From positions 1 to 57,085 of the forward strand of contig DF237520.1 in NCBI GenBank assembly GCA_000708835.1: 57,085 nt of DNA, in the 5' to 3' direction. The notes beneath the pieces are model-generated. The model saw only the letters and a program-made list of their open reading frames with translations. It was not told the DNA's origin and did not search any database. The stretch's first letter is position 1. Each line of letters starts with the position of its first letter. Below, piece by piece: positions 10,779-21,639 of the stretch. Origin of the DNA: Klebsormidium nitens (lineage: Eukaryota > Streptophyta > Klebsormidiophyceae > Klebsormidiales > Klebsormidiaceae). The position numbers were made by a program, and so were the translations under genes.

Positions 10779-12080
10779 CATGTGCGGCTCGTTTGATCGA
10801 GATGGACGCATAAGCATGGGTGCGTAGCCTGGAGTCCTTGGCCTGGCCCATCTTTTCTTCGTGGCTTTTTTAGGAATTAACCTGTGCATGTTTCTTCCGC
10901 TGCCCAATGATTAAGTCAGTGGACGATCGTGCCATTGTCAATCACCCTTGTTCTAAGAGACCGGTGTTGCTTGGACTTCCGTGGATCATTCTTGCTCCTG
11001 ATTTTCATTCAACATCCTGGGCAAGAAAACATGTACGACTGAGGCAGCATGACAGGCCTTACATGACCCTTCCACATTGGAATTGAGTTGGGAGTCCAAT
11101 CTGTTCCTTCTTCTGACAGCCAGCTGTTATTTCGTCTTTGTCTTGAAAGCTTCTGAGCTTTGCATGCGGACTGGGGCTCGGAATGTTCCACAGCGACGGG
11201 GTTGTTTTTGTCTGTTGTTGTTCGTGTCATTGAATTGGATTTGTTGGAAGAGCGTTGCCTGGCGCTAGGTTTGATTTGGGGATGAAGCCTTTCCCGCTGC
11301 GCCTGGTTTGCTCATGTCTGGTGTGGTCTCACGTGACCCTTTATCCGCAACCCTCTGAGCATTTTGATACTGGTCTCTCGGTTGCCCATCTGTCGGAGAA
11401 GTCCACACAAGTGCAGCATCTTTGACGGGATTATGAGTGAACGTCTCCTCTTGCTTTCGTCATTGAGTCCTCTTTATGAATTAAGTGCTGCTGTTCGCCC
11501 ATTTCTTAGCCGCCGTAAACGAGGAGTTCAGCATGCACCCCTACGGAATCAGTCGAAATTTATTCGGACAGCTTTGACAGCACGTACACACTCTGTAGAA
11601 GCCTTCTTCTTTTTGCATTCTCGAGCAAATTTGACTTAGTCTCCTCGTGGAAGGACAAAAAGAAGTGGGAAGGCTGGTGAGTTCGGTGTGTCGTCTTGTC
11701 AGCCACCGCGCTTTCTGCTAGCTGATCCTAAAGGTCAGGGTTTTGCAACAGGCCTGCTCGCACGAATCCGCGCTAGAACATGCTGACAGAGTGATATTGA
11801 CAGTTCGCAGATTGAGTTTGTGCCTTGCGTCCATGCTAGGGCCAATGTTTGTTCGCTCAAGCATCATGCTCGAGCGAAAAAGCCTTATTTCGACCTCTTT
11901 TTAAAGTACATCTGGTAGATGTGCTCACGTTGCGCAAAAGAGCGACGTGCATCAATCTCTCCATTAGAACGACCTACATAGAACGAAGCGGTAGGGACTT
12001 CAGCAATTGGACGAAACCGATAATTTTTGCTGACTGTTAAAACCTGTCTTTTTCCAAACGGGGTTCATTATTTTTATCAG

Positions 12081-12128
12081 TTGGCAAAGATAAGATGAAA
12101 CTTGGCAAGCACATGATGCGCTGCCAAG
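12081..12128 (+). repeat. hairpin P, copy in unit 2
   Basis: CTTGGC (12101-12106), bulged a, AGC (12108-12110); loop of nine; GCT+GCCAAG (12120-12128). Nine pairs; the outer CT/AG pairs extend the stem beyond other copies. Confidence 0.65.
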
Positions 12129-12416
12129 TGGTTGTCTCCGATCTTGATTGCCAGCTATTCCAGATTAGTTCAATTGGCTCTGCTCGTATTGTCTGCGTTG
12201 CATATTGAGCTGTTTGTTTCAGTTTTGTTTCAGCTTTGCTGCAGTTTCTTCTGCAGATTGCTTGACACAAGGACGTACAAGCTTTACTCTATCAGGACGT
12301 CCAGCTCCAGTCACGATCTTCTCTTGATTACAAAATCTGGTTTCCTTAGGGGTGTTGAACGTAACTTCAGGGATTTTTACTGGTCCCTTTCTTCCACGTA
12401 CGACGTTTGTACCTAG

Positions 12417-12454
12417 CTGCTGGCCCGTGTCTATGCTGAAGGAAACCACGAGCA
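12417..12454 (+). repeat. hairpin Q, copy 2
   Basis: TGCT (12418-12421), ggcc, CGTG (12426-12429), loop, CACG (12447-12450), AGCA (12451-12454). The same four-base one-sided bulge as copy 1. Confidence 0.6.
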
Positions 12455-13856
12455 AATCAGCTCAGTACGTAGCTGTCAGGAAATCACAGAAGACTCTTCG
12501 ATTGTCGATTGGTCACGGGGTATGCATATATAGGCAACGCTAGCGCTTAGTAGGAGCAGTACCATTTAGTCAACGAAGCTTTTGGTCCTTGATATGTTGT
12601 TTAACGACGCAGAAACATGACGGCAAGGGTAATTAATGTCAGGTTTCCAATTAAAGTACTGAGCCGGCTCCCACTATCGACTTCAATTGTCCAGGTGTTG
12701 AAAGTGCTCGACGCCAAATGCTGACACTCGCACATCCACGGAATCTCGTTTGTTCCAAACCACTTCTTGCTCTGCTTACGACTCGTCTCGCAACTCCCCT
12801 TACACCTCGCGGTTGCCCTCCTCGTGCGTGCGATCCCACTTGGTTCCTCGTCTGCATAAGCGGAATACTGTCAGATGACAAGCCGGCACTTTGTTGGCTG
12901 GGCCTTCTGCCAAGACGTCGCCGGAGCTGCAGTCTTATCGATCTGTGCCGCGTTGTGGGCACTTCTCCCGGTTCTCACCGGTCTTCTCTCTTGATATTGC
13001 AATCTTTCCTTTTATATTGTTTCCAAGATTAAAGTGCTTTGTACGCTTTTGATTGTGAGTATCCGTCTGCGGATACCCAATTTTGAACATTCGTTTGAGT
13101 ATCTGTCACTCGGGAGCCGCAGCCCGTTTATTGAAGACAGTACTGTTCGTGAAATGTCAAGTGGATGGGGCCATGTTTCAGGCCTCAGGCCATGCGTTGA
13201 ACTCTAGCCAGCAGAGTCGACTTTATCTCTTGTTCCGAGTTGGCTCGCCAATTTTCTAAGAGCAAGTGTTGTGAAAAGGCGTTGCTGTTCTGCTGTTTGT
13301 GGCGCCAAACGAGCTAAAACATCAAGGTTAATTGCATGAAAGAGAGCGGTTCTCAATTTGAGCAGAGGCGAGCTCTTTTTCAACGTTTCCTTCGTTGCCC
13401 GCGCTCGTCTCCTCCTCCTATATTTCCGTTTGCCTGTCATCTGCCTACTTTCGCAACGCTGATCCACACGACGGGAGTGCTGGTCCGGCCCCTGGCGGCA
13501 TCTAAGAAGGCCAACCAATAGTGTGACAGGGAGGCTCCACACTTTCTTGCCTTTGCATCAAAGCAGCCGTTGGGTCTGCAAGCACTGTGCAGAAGTCGCC
13601 AGCATGCAGAGGCTCTATGAAATCGCACCAGAAGAGTTGGCCGGACGCTTTTTGAGCATTAGTAGCAATCCGGGCAGCCATGCTGCAGCACCACCGTTCG
13701 TTGACCTTGGCTGGTACGGCTACGCAAAGTTGGTTTTATGTTGGTTTCATCAACCTCGTGTTTCTGGCCGTTTCAGTGACCTGGTGGAAAGCAAAGCTAC
13801 AGTATGGTCGCATGCCCGTTGTACACCAGAGAGTCCTGTTCTAGCGGTCAGCAGGC

Positions 13857-13898
13857 GGGTCGATGATTGACCAGAAGGATTGAAGCACTCTTACTTCA
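13857..13898 (+). repeat. hairpin K, copy
   Basis: GGTCGATGA box, then TGAAG (13881-13885) pairing with CTTCA (13894-13898), loop of eight. Confidence 0.5.
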
Positions 13899-14491
13899 CG
13901 CACGTCATCTCTAGCAATGACCGGCCCTCGATCAAGCCCCATGCTTCGGTACGGGCTTTATAATGTGATGTATGTATGTATCGCTCTGCTAGGTCTGCCG
14001 ACGTTTGAGGATGAGCAGTTGCGGTCGGTCGAGGCTGACTTTGATGCCATCTTCGAGCAACTTTGTAATGCAGAAGGAGAACTATTACAGGATCGATCAT
14101 CCTTGTAAACCAAGTTTCTCTTTCATGCTTCATGTGCCTGCTACAGAGGATTATGCTTCCTTAACCGGAGGTTTCCAAAACTTCTCCGGGTCACAGTGGG
14201 TCTCTAAACGTCGGGCTCGTTTCGGTTGCCCAGGTTCGATAGACTTCTCGAGTGACTCTTGCTGGCAGGGGTTAGGCAGATCAAGCTGTGTTTCTCTCTC
14301 TTCCGGTGTCCTGAAAATCAGGTTCGTGGCTACTGCCTGGCAGTCATATGTTTGAACCATCTCGTGTTGCGCTTATACTGCTCTTGCCTGGTAAGTGCGC
14401 ACATGCGGCGGCAGTTTTCAGGAGCCCAATGAGCGCATCAGGGGCGTTGACTGCATCTCGTGCTTATTCCTCCTTACGAAGTTTTGCCTAG

Positions 14492-14530
14492 TTGCTGGGC
14501 CTTGTCTCTGCTGAAAGGGGCCACGAGCAG
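14492..14530 (+). repeat. hairpin Q, copy 3
   Basis: TTGCT (14492-14496) pairs with AGCAG (14526-14530) through one T-G wobble; the inner stem is damaged by one mismatch. Confidence 0.45.
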
Positions 14531-14559
14531 ATTGACCTACGGCAGCAAAAGGCAATCAG

Positions 14560-15400
14560 AAGATATCTGGTTCCTTGGTTGAGCTTGCGGTTCACAAAGA
14601 ACTAGCTAGTGGGGTTAGGATGTTTGGGTACAAGTACTTGTTTGCAAGCAGTTGGCTTTGTGGATTGCTCTCGATAGCTCAATACGAGCGTGGACATAGA
14701 GACGCTTGGCCGTAAAGGACCGAAAGAAAATAATTCTCATCTCCAGTCTCATTGTGTTGAATGTTGAGCCCAAAATATGTAATGTGTTTTAGACGCCAGA
14801 TCGACCGAGCTGCAAGATAATTGTGCTCTGCATCTCTCAGCTTCGCAAAGCTTGCATAATTGATTTATCGGGTTGCCCGGTCTGGATTTCAAAAGTGGAG
14901 CTACATGGATACACCTCGTATCCTTTGTGGACGTGACCCTTAGTTTCGTCTTCGCTAAACGTGTCGATGCAAGCGGCTACATATGAGGTCATCCTCTGGA
15001 CCGTGCTGTGGTCGCAGGCGATAGTCAGCCGCTTCGGATCTTGTCATGTTGCGTCGGGTTCATGTCTTTCTCATGCGACACCTGAGATACCTGACCCCTG
15101 CTCTGGTGGGTGTCAAGTACTGCACTTTGCGGGTCTCAGGATTGTTCTGCGAATGATTTCCAAGTCCACATCGTCCATCTTCTGGTGGTGCTATTTCAGA
15201 TGTGATTCCGACCGGATATTCTGTATGATCTCTGACCCATTTGCAGTCAGGATTCTACCACCTCTAACTCTCGGGGAAATAGTGCGAGGCGCTAGCTATG
15301 TATATTACGTCAATCTCGTTTTGCTGGATGCAACGTAATCGGCTGATGCGACCAGCTGATGCGATGCCCTTTCACTCCTATCATGTTCTCTGAAGCAGTC
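14560..15400. other. spacer with no recognised feature
   Basis: I find neither a gene nor a clear copy of the array anchors here. It lies between a partial unit and unit 3. Confidence 0.5.
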
Positions 15401-15497
15401 ACTTTTGGAAGCCACGAATCTGGAGACTCCATGCTTGGCCTGCCTTTTATCATTGCGCTTGTGTGCGGCTGCAAACCCAATTCTGTCTTTTGCGCAT

Positions 15498-15594
15498 GTG
15501 GACTGCGAGTACTGTTGCGTCACTGATCTGGTCAACAAACGGAAGAGTTTCAAGTGGAGCGGGTGTGGCTGCATGCGCGGCTGCAACAGTGAGC
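15498..15594 (+). pseudogene. third copy of the METTL6-like last exon, broken
   Basis: The acceptor is lost (gcgcat in place of gcag). The first codons still read VDCEYCCVTDLVNKRK with an extra codon, then a one-base deletion changes the frame. Not usable as an exon as it stands. Confidence 0.75.
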
Positions 15595-17072
15595 CTCATA
15601 GTTTGCCGGTTAGAAGAATGGATCTAGTACAGAGAACGTAAAGCGCTGATACCAAAGTACAAAAGACGAGCGCTGAAGCAATTTAAAGCCATTGCAACCA
15701 TAGTTTCAAGTGAGGGAGATGTATATGCGTGGCTCGTTTGCACCTTAACTTTCGATTGTCATGAAAGGATATTGTGCCTAGCATGGATTTGATGGTTTGG
15801 TCCACCTTTTCTTTTAAGGTTCCTAAGAAGTCAAACGTTCTAAACGCGTTCCGCTGACAAGGGACACGCGTGCCGTTGTCCCAACTTCGTCTTGGAACTC
15901 GGCGACGTGAGAAACCATCGCACCGTTTCCCGCTGCCAAAACTCCCCTGATACTTCTGGCCAGGAAAGCCCATGCGACTGAGGCAAAAGTACAAGCTTCA
16001 CAGGAAGGTGCACGAGCGCGCGTGCGTGCTCACTGGGCCAGTGGTCGCGTGTGTTCCTTCTTCAAATATTTAGCTGTTCTTCTGATTGATTTTGGCCTTC
16101 TAAGCTTCTGGGCGTCTCATGCAGACAGGGGCTGAGAAGTCTCCACAGGGTCCCCCTTTTCCTGAGAATCTTCTGTCAACTTCTGCCTCGGCTACTGCCT
16201 GGTAATGACTGGTGGAACCATGTTCTGTTGCGCTTATTTTGCTTTTGTTTGGTGTGCATTGCACGTGAGGCGCTGCCATATTCAGGGGCCCTGTGAGCAT
16301 TTTGATGCCGGTTGTTTTGTCTGTCCGTCTGCCCAGAGGGTCAGTCGGTCGTTGCATTGCAGACAAGAAAGTGAAAAGAATCTACATGCTTCCATCGTCA
16401 AGAAAACCTCGACGATCGGGCCGTTTTGCGCAAATGGATTCCGTCATAGATTGAATCGTTTAGCAATTTACCTTAAGTTGTTGCACTTGAACAGCAGTTG
16501 GAAGCCACGCGGGCACCCTTGAGCTACAAACACGGCTCCTGCACAAAGTCTGTTCGCTTGCATTTGTGATCAGCAGATCAACAAAGACACCTCACGCGCT
16601 AGTCCATGGCAGTCTTTGTGGCTTCACAACTCTTATGCAGAAACAACAGATGCGAGTCCACTGGTGATCTAGGTCGCTGAGAGTGCGTGATCTTTTGTTC
16701 AAGCAGGTTTTATTTTGTCGTTGAGTGGTAGTTTCCTCTACTGAGAGGTCAGGACTTCGCAACTAGACTGGTTTCCACGACCAGTGTGAGAACATGCCAC
16801 GAGAAGTTAGGTAAGCGGTGCAGTCCGCCCGTTAATTGAGACAGTGATTCACGGCCGCATGCGTTCGCTCAAGTACCACCTTTGTCTACAAGTTTTGTCT
16901 CGCTCTGTGTGTTGTAGAAAAGGTCAGCGGATAGGCGCTCAAGAAGGTGACTTGTCCAGGCAACGAAAGAGCGGGGGAGAATGAAGCTTTGGGGGCTTCA
17001 GCAAAATGGGCGAAGCCAGCGCGCGCCTAAGTACCCTGGTTCTGCAAAAACCTGATTCCAGTTTCTCGTCTC

Positions 17073-17120
17073 TTTGGCAAAGACACAAATGAAGCTTGGC
17101 AAGCAGGGATTGCTGCCAGG
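17073..17120 (+). repeat. hairpin P, copy in unit 3
   Basis: CTTGGC (17095-17100), bulged a, AGCA (17102-17105); five-base loop; TGCT+GCCAGG (17111-17120). Ten pairs including one T-G wobble. Confidence 0.65.
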
Positions 17121-17394
17121 TCGTGATTTGTCGTCACTTTGACTGCCAGCATTTCAAATGACTCCCTAGCCCAAGATCGGCACTTCTCGTGTGCCTGCGC
17201 CGCAGATCGACCTGGCCACTTTTCCTCTGCTTCAATGCACTGAATCCCCTCTGTGAATTGCTTTGAGACTGTAAGTACGCGCACTTCAAGTCCGGTCCGT
17301 CTCATGGTCGCGTGATTGGGTTTCCTGAGAGCTGTCGACTTGTCCTGCGATTGTATCGAGGTTTCTTTCTTCCTTTTCGCACCGTTGTGTCTAG

Positions 17395-17433
17395 CTGCTG
17401 GCCCGTGTCTGTGATGAAAGGGGACACGAGCAG
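17395..17433 (+). repeat. hairpin Q, copy 4 (best)
   Basis: CTGCT (17395-17399), ggcc, CGTGTC (17404-17409), 13-base loop, GACACG (17423-17428), AGCAG (17429-17433). Eleven pairs with one four-base bulge on the 5' side. Confidence 0.7.
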
Positions 17434-17577
17434 ATATAGAAGGGCACACAAACCCTTACAAAGCCAACTCGTATGTCGGATGGTCCTGCGGCGTGCATAG
17501 ACAACGCTTAGAAGACACTATGAGAGGAGCTTGCGTTTACATGTGGTCCTCTAGGATTGCAAAACTATCATAATATA

Positions 17578-17610
17578 GTAGACGACTCTCTTAGACGACT
17601 CTCTTGGACT
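17578..17610 (+). repeat. short tandem repeat ACGACTCTCTT
   Basis: Two adjacent copies of gacgactctctta within unit 3. A local slip duplication. Confidence 0.7.
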
Positions 17611-18689
17611 CGTTGTCTCAGTTGTCGGCAACGATTGCAGTTGAAGCCGCATGGCAGAGGCACTTGTCAAATGCGTTTTTGGTTGCACTGAGCCGTTCTA
17701 CCTAAAAGTCTCATCCACGCTGAGTCCGGGACTGCTTGACGCCAGCTGTCAGCCTATGATCCCCAGATAATACTCGTTTTCAAAATGCATCCAACTCCAT
17801 CGACGCGTGCTGTGATTCTGCTACTGCCCTCCCCTCCGCCTCGTCTCTGCAGAGCTAGTTGGATCTCCTGTCGCGTCTTGGTAAGACTACTACGTTCCAA
17901 CAAGAGAGCGACAATCTGTTGGCTGGCGTTTCCGCTTGACGTCGCCGCACCTAGAGCCCCTGATCGTATTATAATGAACTGCATGATGGGCACTTGACGA
18001 TTTTCAATCACGAGGTTTTTCTTCAATGTCGGCACCTTTTGTCGACTTTGGGCACCCCGGTGCTTTGCTTTCGCTTGGCTTTGTGTTAAATGTCCGTGAG
18101 TGTCTTTTCCCGGTATGCCCCAGCGTCTGCCGAAAGGTCTGTGGCAGCGTTGTAAGAACGACATTCGTGAACGCCTCGATCAGATTCCAGGGCATCTAGC
18201 ATCAGCACGTGTAGCACTCCTTGCTCAAAACTAGCGCCAGCCTTTCGATACCTCATTTTGGGTTGCAAGATCCATCGGTTTGTTGCATGCATCATTGAGA
18301 AGGCTCGCATTTTTCTGCCTGGTTGAAGGTTTGAAACTTTTCGGATGAATCTTTGATCCTTTTTCCGCAAATCACAAAAGACTGGCCGTGATAGGACATT
18401 TGTGTGGGGCAATCTGCATCCACGCCGCCAGGGACTTCAGAGCCAGGCATGAAGGTGACCCCTGCGGTATTCGAAGAGTAAATGTTGCAAGAAGGCGCTG
18501 CCGCTTTGTTGTTCACAAGCATTGTCGAGCGCTTTTCAAGAGTCATCATGGCAGGAAGAGTTTAGCTTTTCACCCGCAGGCGAAATTGTAGCGGCGAGTT
18601 CTTATCGTCTACCCTGCTCGTGACTCCCTACCTCTTCATCGTTGGTGTTCAGATTGTCTGACCACTAATAGAGGGTAATAACCATAGGC

Positions 18690-18940
18690 TAATCGAATAA
18701 AGCTCTTTCGTAAACAGACAAAGTTCCAATGAATTGAGAGCACTTTACATTTTATAAAAGTGTGGTTTTTCGATCCAATCCCTCTAGGGGGTTGGGTAGA
18801 CTCTGCGCTTATTCATTTTTTTTGAAGAAAGCAAAACCTTACCGTTTTGAACGCATTCAATGCTTTTTATCTTTTTTATACTTTTATCAAATATACTTAT
18901 AAAAAGTAAATTTTTTTCTGCGTCACTGCTAAACTGGAGC
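18690..18940. other. AT-rich insertion in unit 3
   Basis: Unit 3 aligns with unit 1 up to about 18690 and again from about 18960, but this AT-rich block has no partner in unit 1. It is clearly richer in A and T runs than its surroundings. I see no terminal repeats that would name it. Confidence 0.45.
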
Positions 18941-19059
18941 ATCGCATCACCCTCATGACGAAAGGTATTCGCCTGTCCTGCTAGACACGAGAGATACTCC
19001 GTGTCGTCAACCAGAAGGGAGGCCTCTCTGCGTATTGCTTCCTTACATCGGCCACAACA

Positions 19060-19384
19060 AACCAGCAATCTTGGTCTGCAGGCACACCGGTGCTGCTAGT
19101 TTGTGCGAGGTGCCCGGCTCCAGATGTTCTCAGCATCGTTTCCACTGGTGCAATCCTTGAGTAGCATTCAAGTGCTGGTCGGGCGAACCTTGTATAACAT
19201 TAGCTAGCACATCGAGCGAAAAAAAACACGTCTGTGTGCTGCGGTGCATCTACCATTTATCATCACCCTCAGCGATGGGACGCCCAAGTCGCACCAATTG
19301 CACCAGAGCAATCTCAGACTCGTGACATTGGGTTCCAACCAATTGAGTGCTCCGGCCTTGAAGCGTCTGGTGGATAGCCGCTCA
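19060..19384. other. spacer with no recognised feature
   Basis: No gene, hairpin or array anchor seen in these 325 bases. Confidence 0.45.
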
Positions 19385-19447
19385 AGCTAAATACGGTCGC
19401 ATGCCCGTTCTGCTTTTGAAATTCCTGTAATGACGGCCAGTGGGCGG

Positions 19448-19487
19448 GCCCATGATTCACCAAAAGAAGTGAAGCACTATTGTTTAC
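19448..19487 (+). repeat. hairpin K, weak copy
   Basis: CCCATGA box, then GTGAA (19469-19473) against TTTAC (19483-19487) with one G-T wobble. Confidence 0.3.
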
Positions 19488-20048
19488 GTAGGGTTTGAAG
19501 TTGGCAAAGATTGGCCCTCGCTTCAGTCATAGGTCGTCTGACGGTCTGAGTCTCAGGGGTTGCGTTTCATCGAGGATGACTTTGTTGCATGCCAAAATTG
19601 AGCAGGTTTGTTTTGCAGAAAAACAGCAATTCATAAAAAGGATAAATGATGCTTTTAAGAGCATTGTCCATTCCATGCTACCGGTGCCTGGTACAAAAGA
19701 TATTCTCTTCACCTGTTAAACGTCGAGGACGGTCGGGTCATAGTGGTTTTACCTTATCGGGCTTGCATTGATCGCCCATGATCAGCAGACTTGCTCGTGT
19801 CTCTCATGCTGGCAGGCGTCAGAAAGGTCAATTATTGTCGCCCTTCTTCCGTGGTTCCTGATGTTCAAAATCAGTGCCTGCTGCCTGGCACTCATGTCTC
19901 GTGTTGCGCTTATACCGCTCTTGCCTGGAGTGTGTACACATGTGGCGGCAGTTTCGAGGAGCCCTACATAAGCTCATCAGGGGCGTTGACTAAATTCTCG
20001 CACTTGTTGACAATCCCTACCTTTTCCTCCTCGCCAAGTCGCTTGTGT

Positions 20049-20086
20049 CTGCTGGGCCATGACTATCCTGAAAGGGTCTTGAGCAG
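20049..20086 (+). repeat. hairpin Q, copy 5 with changed inner stem
   Basis: CTGCT (20049-20053) pairs with AGCAG (20082-20086). The inner arms read CATGAC (20058-20063) and GTCTTG (20076-20081): one mismatch, but pairs two and five are changed on both sides relative to CGTGTC/GACACG. Confidence 0.6.
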
Positions 20087-21639
20087 TCTTAGCTAGCCTA
20101 GGGCCAGCTAAAGGCTCTCATCGTTCTTCAAGAGGCTCTTGTCCGTCCACTGTCCGCCAAGAATGCGGTTTTTGCATTGGAAGGACCCTTACACAGATCG
20201 GCGACGATTGTAAGACAGATGCTGGTGGAGGCACTTGTCAAATTAATGCTTCTTCAGCTGAGCCGGTTATTCTTGACGCCTCATACTGCTCGACGCTACA
20301 TTTCGCATCATATCACTCTGCTTCATGACGCACTCTTGGCGCTGCTTCTTGACGCTTTGCTCGCGCCAAGTTTGTCCTGCATTAACCCTATCCTCGTCCC
20401 TCTTTAGGACCGCCGGGTGCCTGGGAACCCCTTTGAAATCTCTGATGCGCCCTTGAAACTTATTACTACGGTCCGACAACGAGCCGACTATTCGGCTGGC
20501 CCTTCTTAGCCCCCGCATGACCTTTGCCGAATTGTGGGCAATCGAAGTTGTCACTTGCCCACGTCATTATCTTGATGGGTCAATTTCGGGTACACGACCG
20601 GGTTGGCTTCAGTCACATTTGCATCTGAATGTCTGCGGATATCGGTCTCCTGGGTGCCGCAGCCCGTGGGAAGGCCGGGTGCAGAAGGGTTGCATGGGAA
20701 GGACAAGAAAGCGCCTCTATTTACGGGAACAATATATCAGCACATCGTCTTTGCTTGTGTACTCTGCGACATCTTCTAAGCCGATTGCGAGTTTCATCCA
20801 TTGGTGGCACGCCATTCTGTCCCAAAAACGTTTTCAACCTCTTACGTTCTCAAACAAAGACATTTGTGGAATCTCGTGTTTTGTACCTCTTTCCGTGGAC
20901 CAACGAACAAATCGCCAGTACTGGCCGTGACAGGGGAACTGGATGGGGGCATGTTGCAGCCTCATGCAATCTCGAGATGGACTCGAGCGAGTCGAGTCGA
21001 CCTGATCTCCTTTCTGACCTGACCTGCCGTTCTTCTAAGAGCAAGTTTTGTAAGAAGGCTATGCTGCTATGTGGTTCCGAGCACTCTTTAGCGAAGTTCC
21101 ATGGTTAAGCACGAAGAGAAGGGTGTCTTGGTCTCAGCACAGGGATGTGCCTACAAACTTTGTTTTCATCTTTTCCTGTGTCACCTGCTTTCATCTTCTT
21201 CTGCCTTGGATTTTTCCGGTTCGCTTGCCATGCGACCACTTTGCCACGTTGTTCCCACTGACAGAAGTGTTGGTCTGGCTCGTGGCGGCACCTCAATAAG
21301 CCATCCAAATTTTGGCTAGAAGGGAGACTACTTTTTGCCTTGCCTCCTTGCTTTGGTGGAATCAAAGCAGCCGTTGGGTCCGTGGCAAAGGCGCTGCCTT
21401 TCATAGGTCGCCTGCATTCAGGGGTTTTACGAAAGCGCACCAGAAGAGCTGGCCGTTTTTTTAACGATAGTAGCGATCGGTGCAGAATCAAAGTACGTCC
21501 TTTGCTACGATATCACCAGTCGTTGTCCTTGAGTCTGGGACAGCCGCGCATGTTTACACAGGAGCACTTTATCGTTTGTAGTGTTCGAAACAATCAATCA
21601 ATTGATGTGGGCTGTCAGTGAAGTCGTGAAAGGACACTT

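Larger units (their letters stand above)
10170..13500 (+). repeat. array A unit 2
   Basis: Repeats the order of unit 1 at a distance of 3.2-3.7 kb: tttgtctgaactccgtgaag near 10264, last-exon copy at 10545, cttctgagctttgc near 11149, gttcagcatgcacccctac near 11524, hairpin P at 12081, hairpin Q at 12417, ctgagccggctc near 12660, and a decayed version of the ggccgtgacag anchor near 13140. Similarity to unit 1 is patchy, good near the exon and weaker towards 13 kb. No gene seen. Confidence 0.7.
13440..14560 (+). repeat. array A partial unit
   Basis: Contains caaagcagccgttgggtc near 13560, ggtcgcatgcccgtt near 13807, hairpin K, aggtctgccgacg near 13991 and caggggcgttgactg near 14439. The stretch 13800-14530 aligns well with 19385-20090, and its first half with 21640-22000; the caaagcagccgttggg anchor recurs near 21364. 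No coding frame of note. Confidence 0.7.
15400..19060 (+). repeat. array A unit 3
   Basis: Same order as unit 1: last-exon copy at 15498, gcgtctcatgcagacagggg near 16111, hairpin P at 17073, hairpin Q at 17395, gcaacgattgcag near 17636, gacgcgtgctgtgattctgc near 17802, ttcaatgtcggcacc near 18022, actggccgtgatag at 18380. The stretch 17070-18660 is the closest match to 8424-9960 in the window, and the match resumes around 18960-19050. No gene seen. Confidence 0.75.

Noticed and set aside
8430-17120. Helitron 3' ends (hairpin near terminus)
   Set aside because: The hairpins are not followed by CTRR at a fixed short distance, and no replication-initiator or helicase coding sequence is seen.
19427-19446. 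Resemblance to a cloning-vector primer site (gacggccagt)
   Set aside because: Homologous bases occur in related array units with changes, and no other vector sequence is present. Chance similarity.
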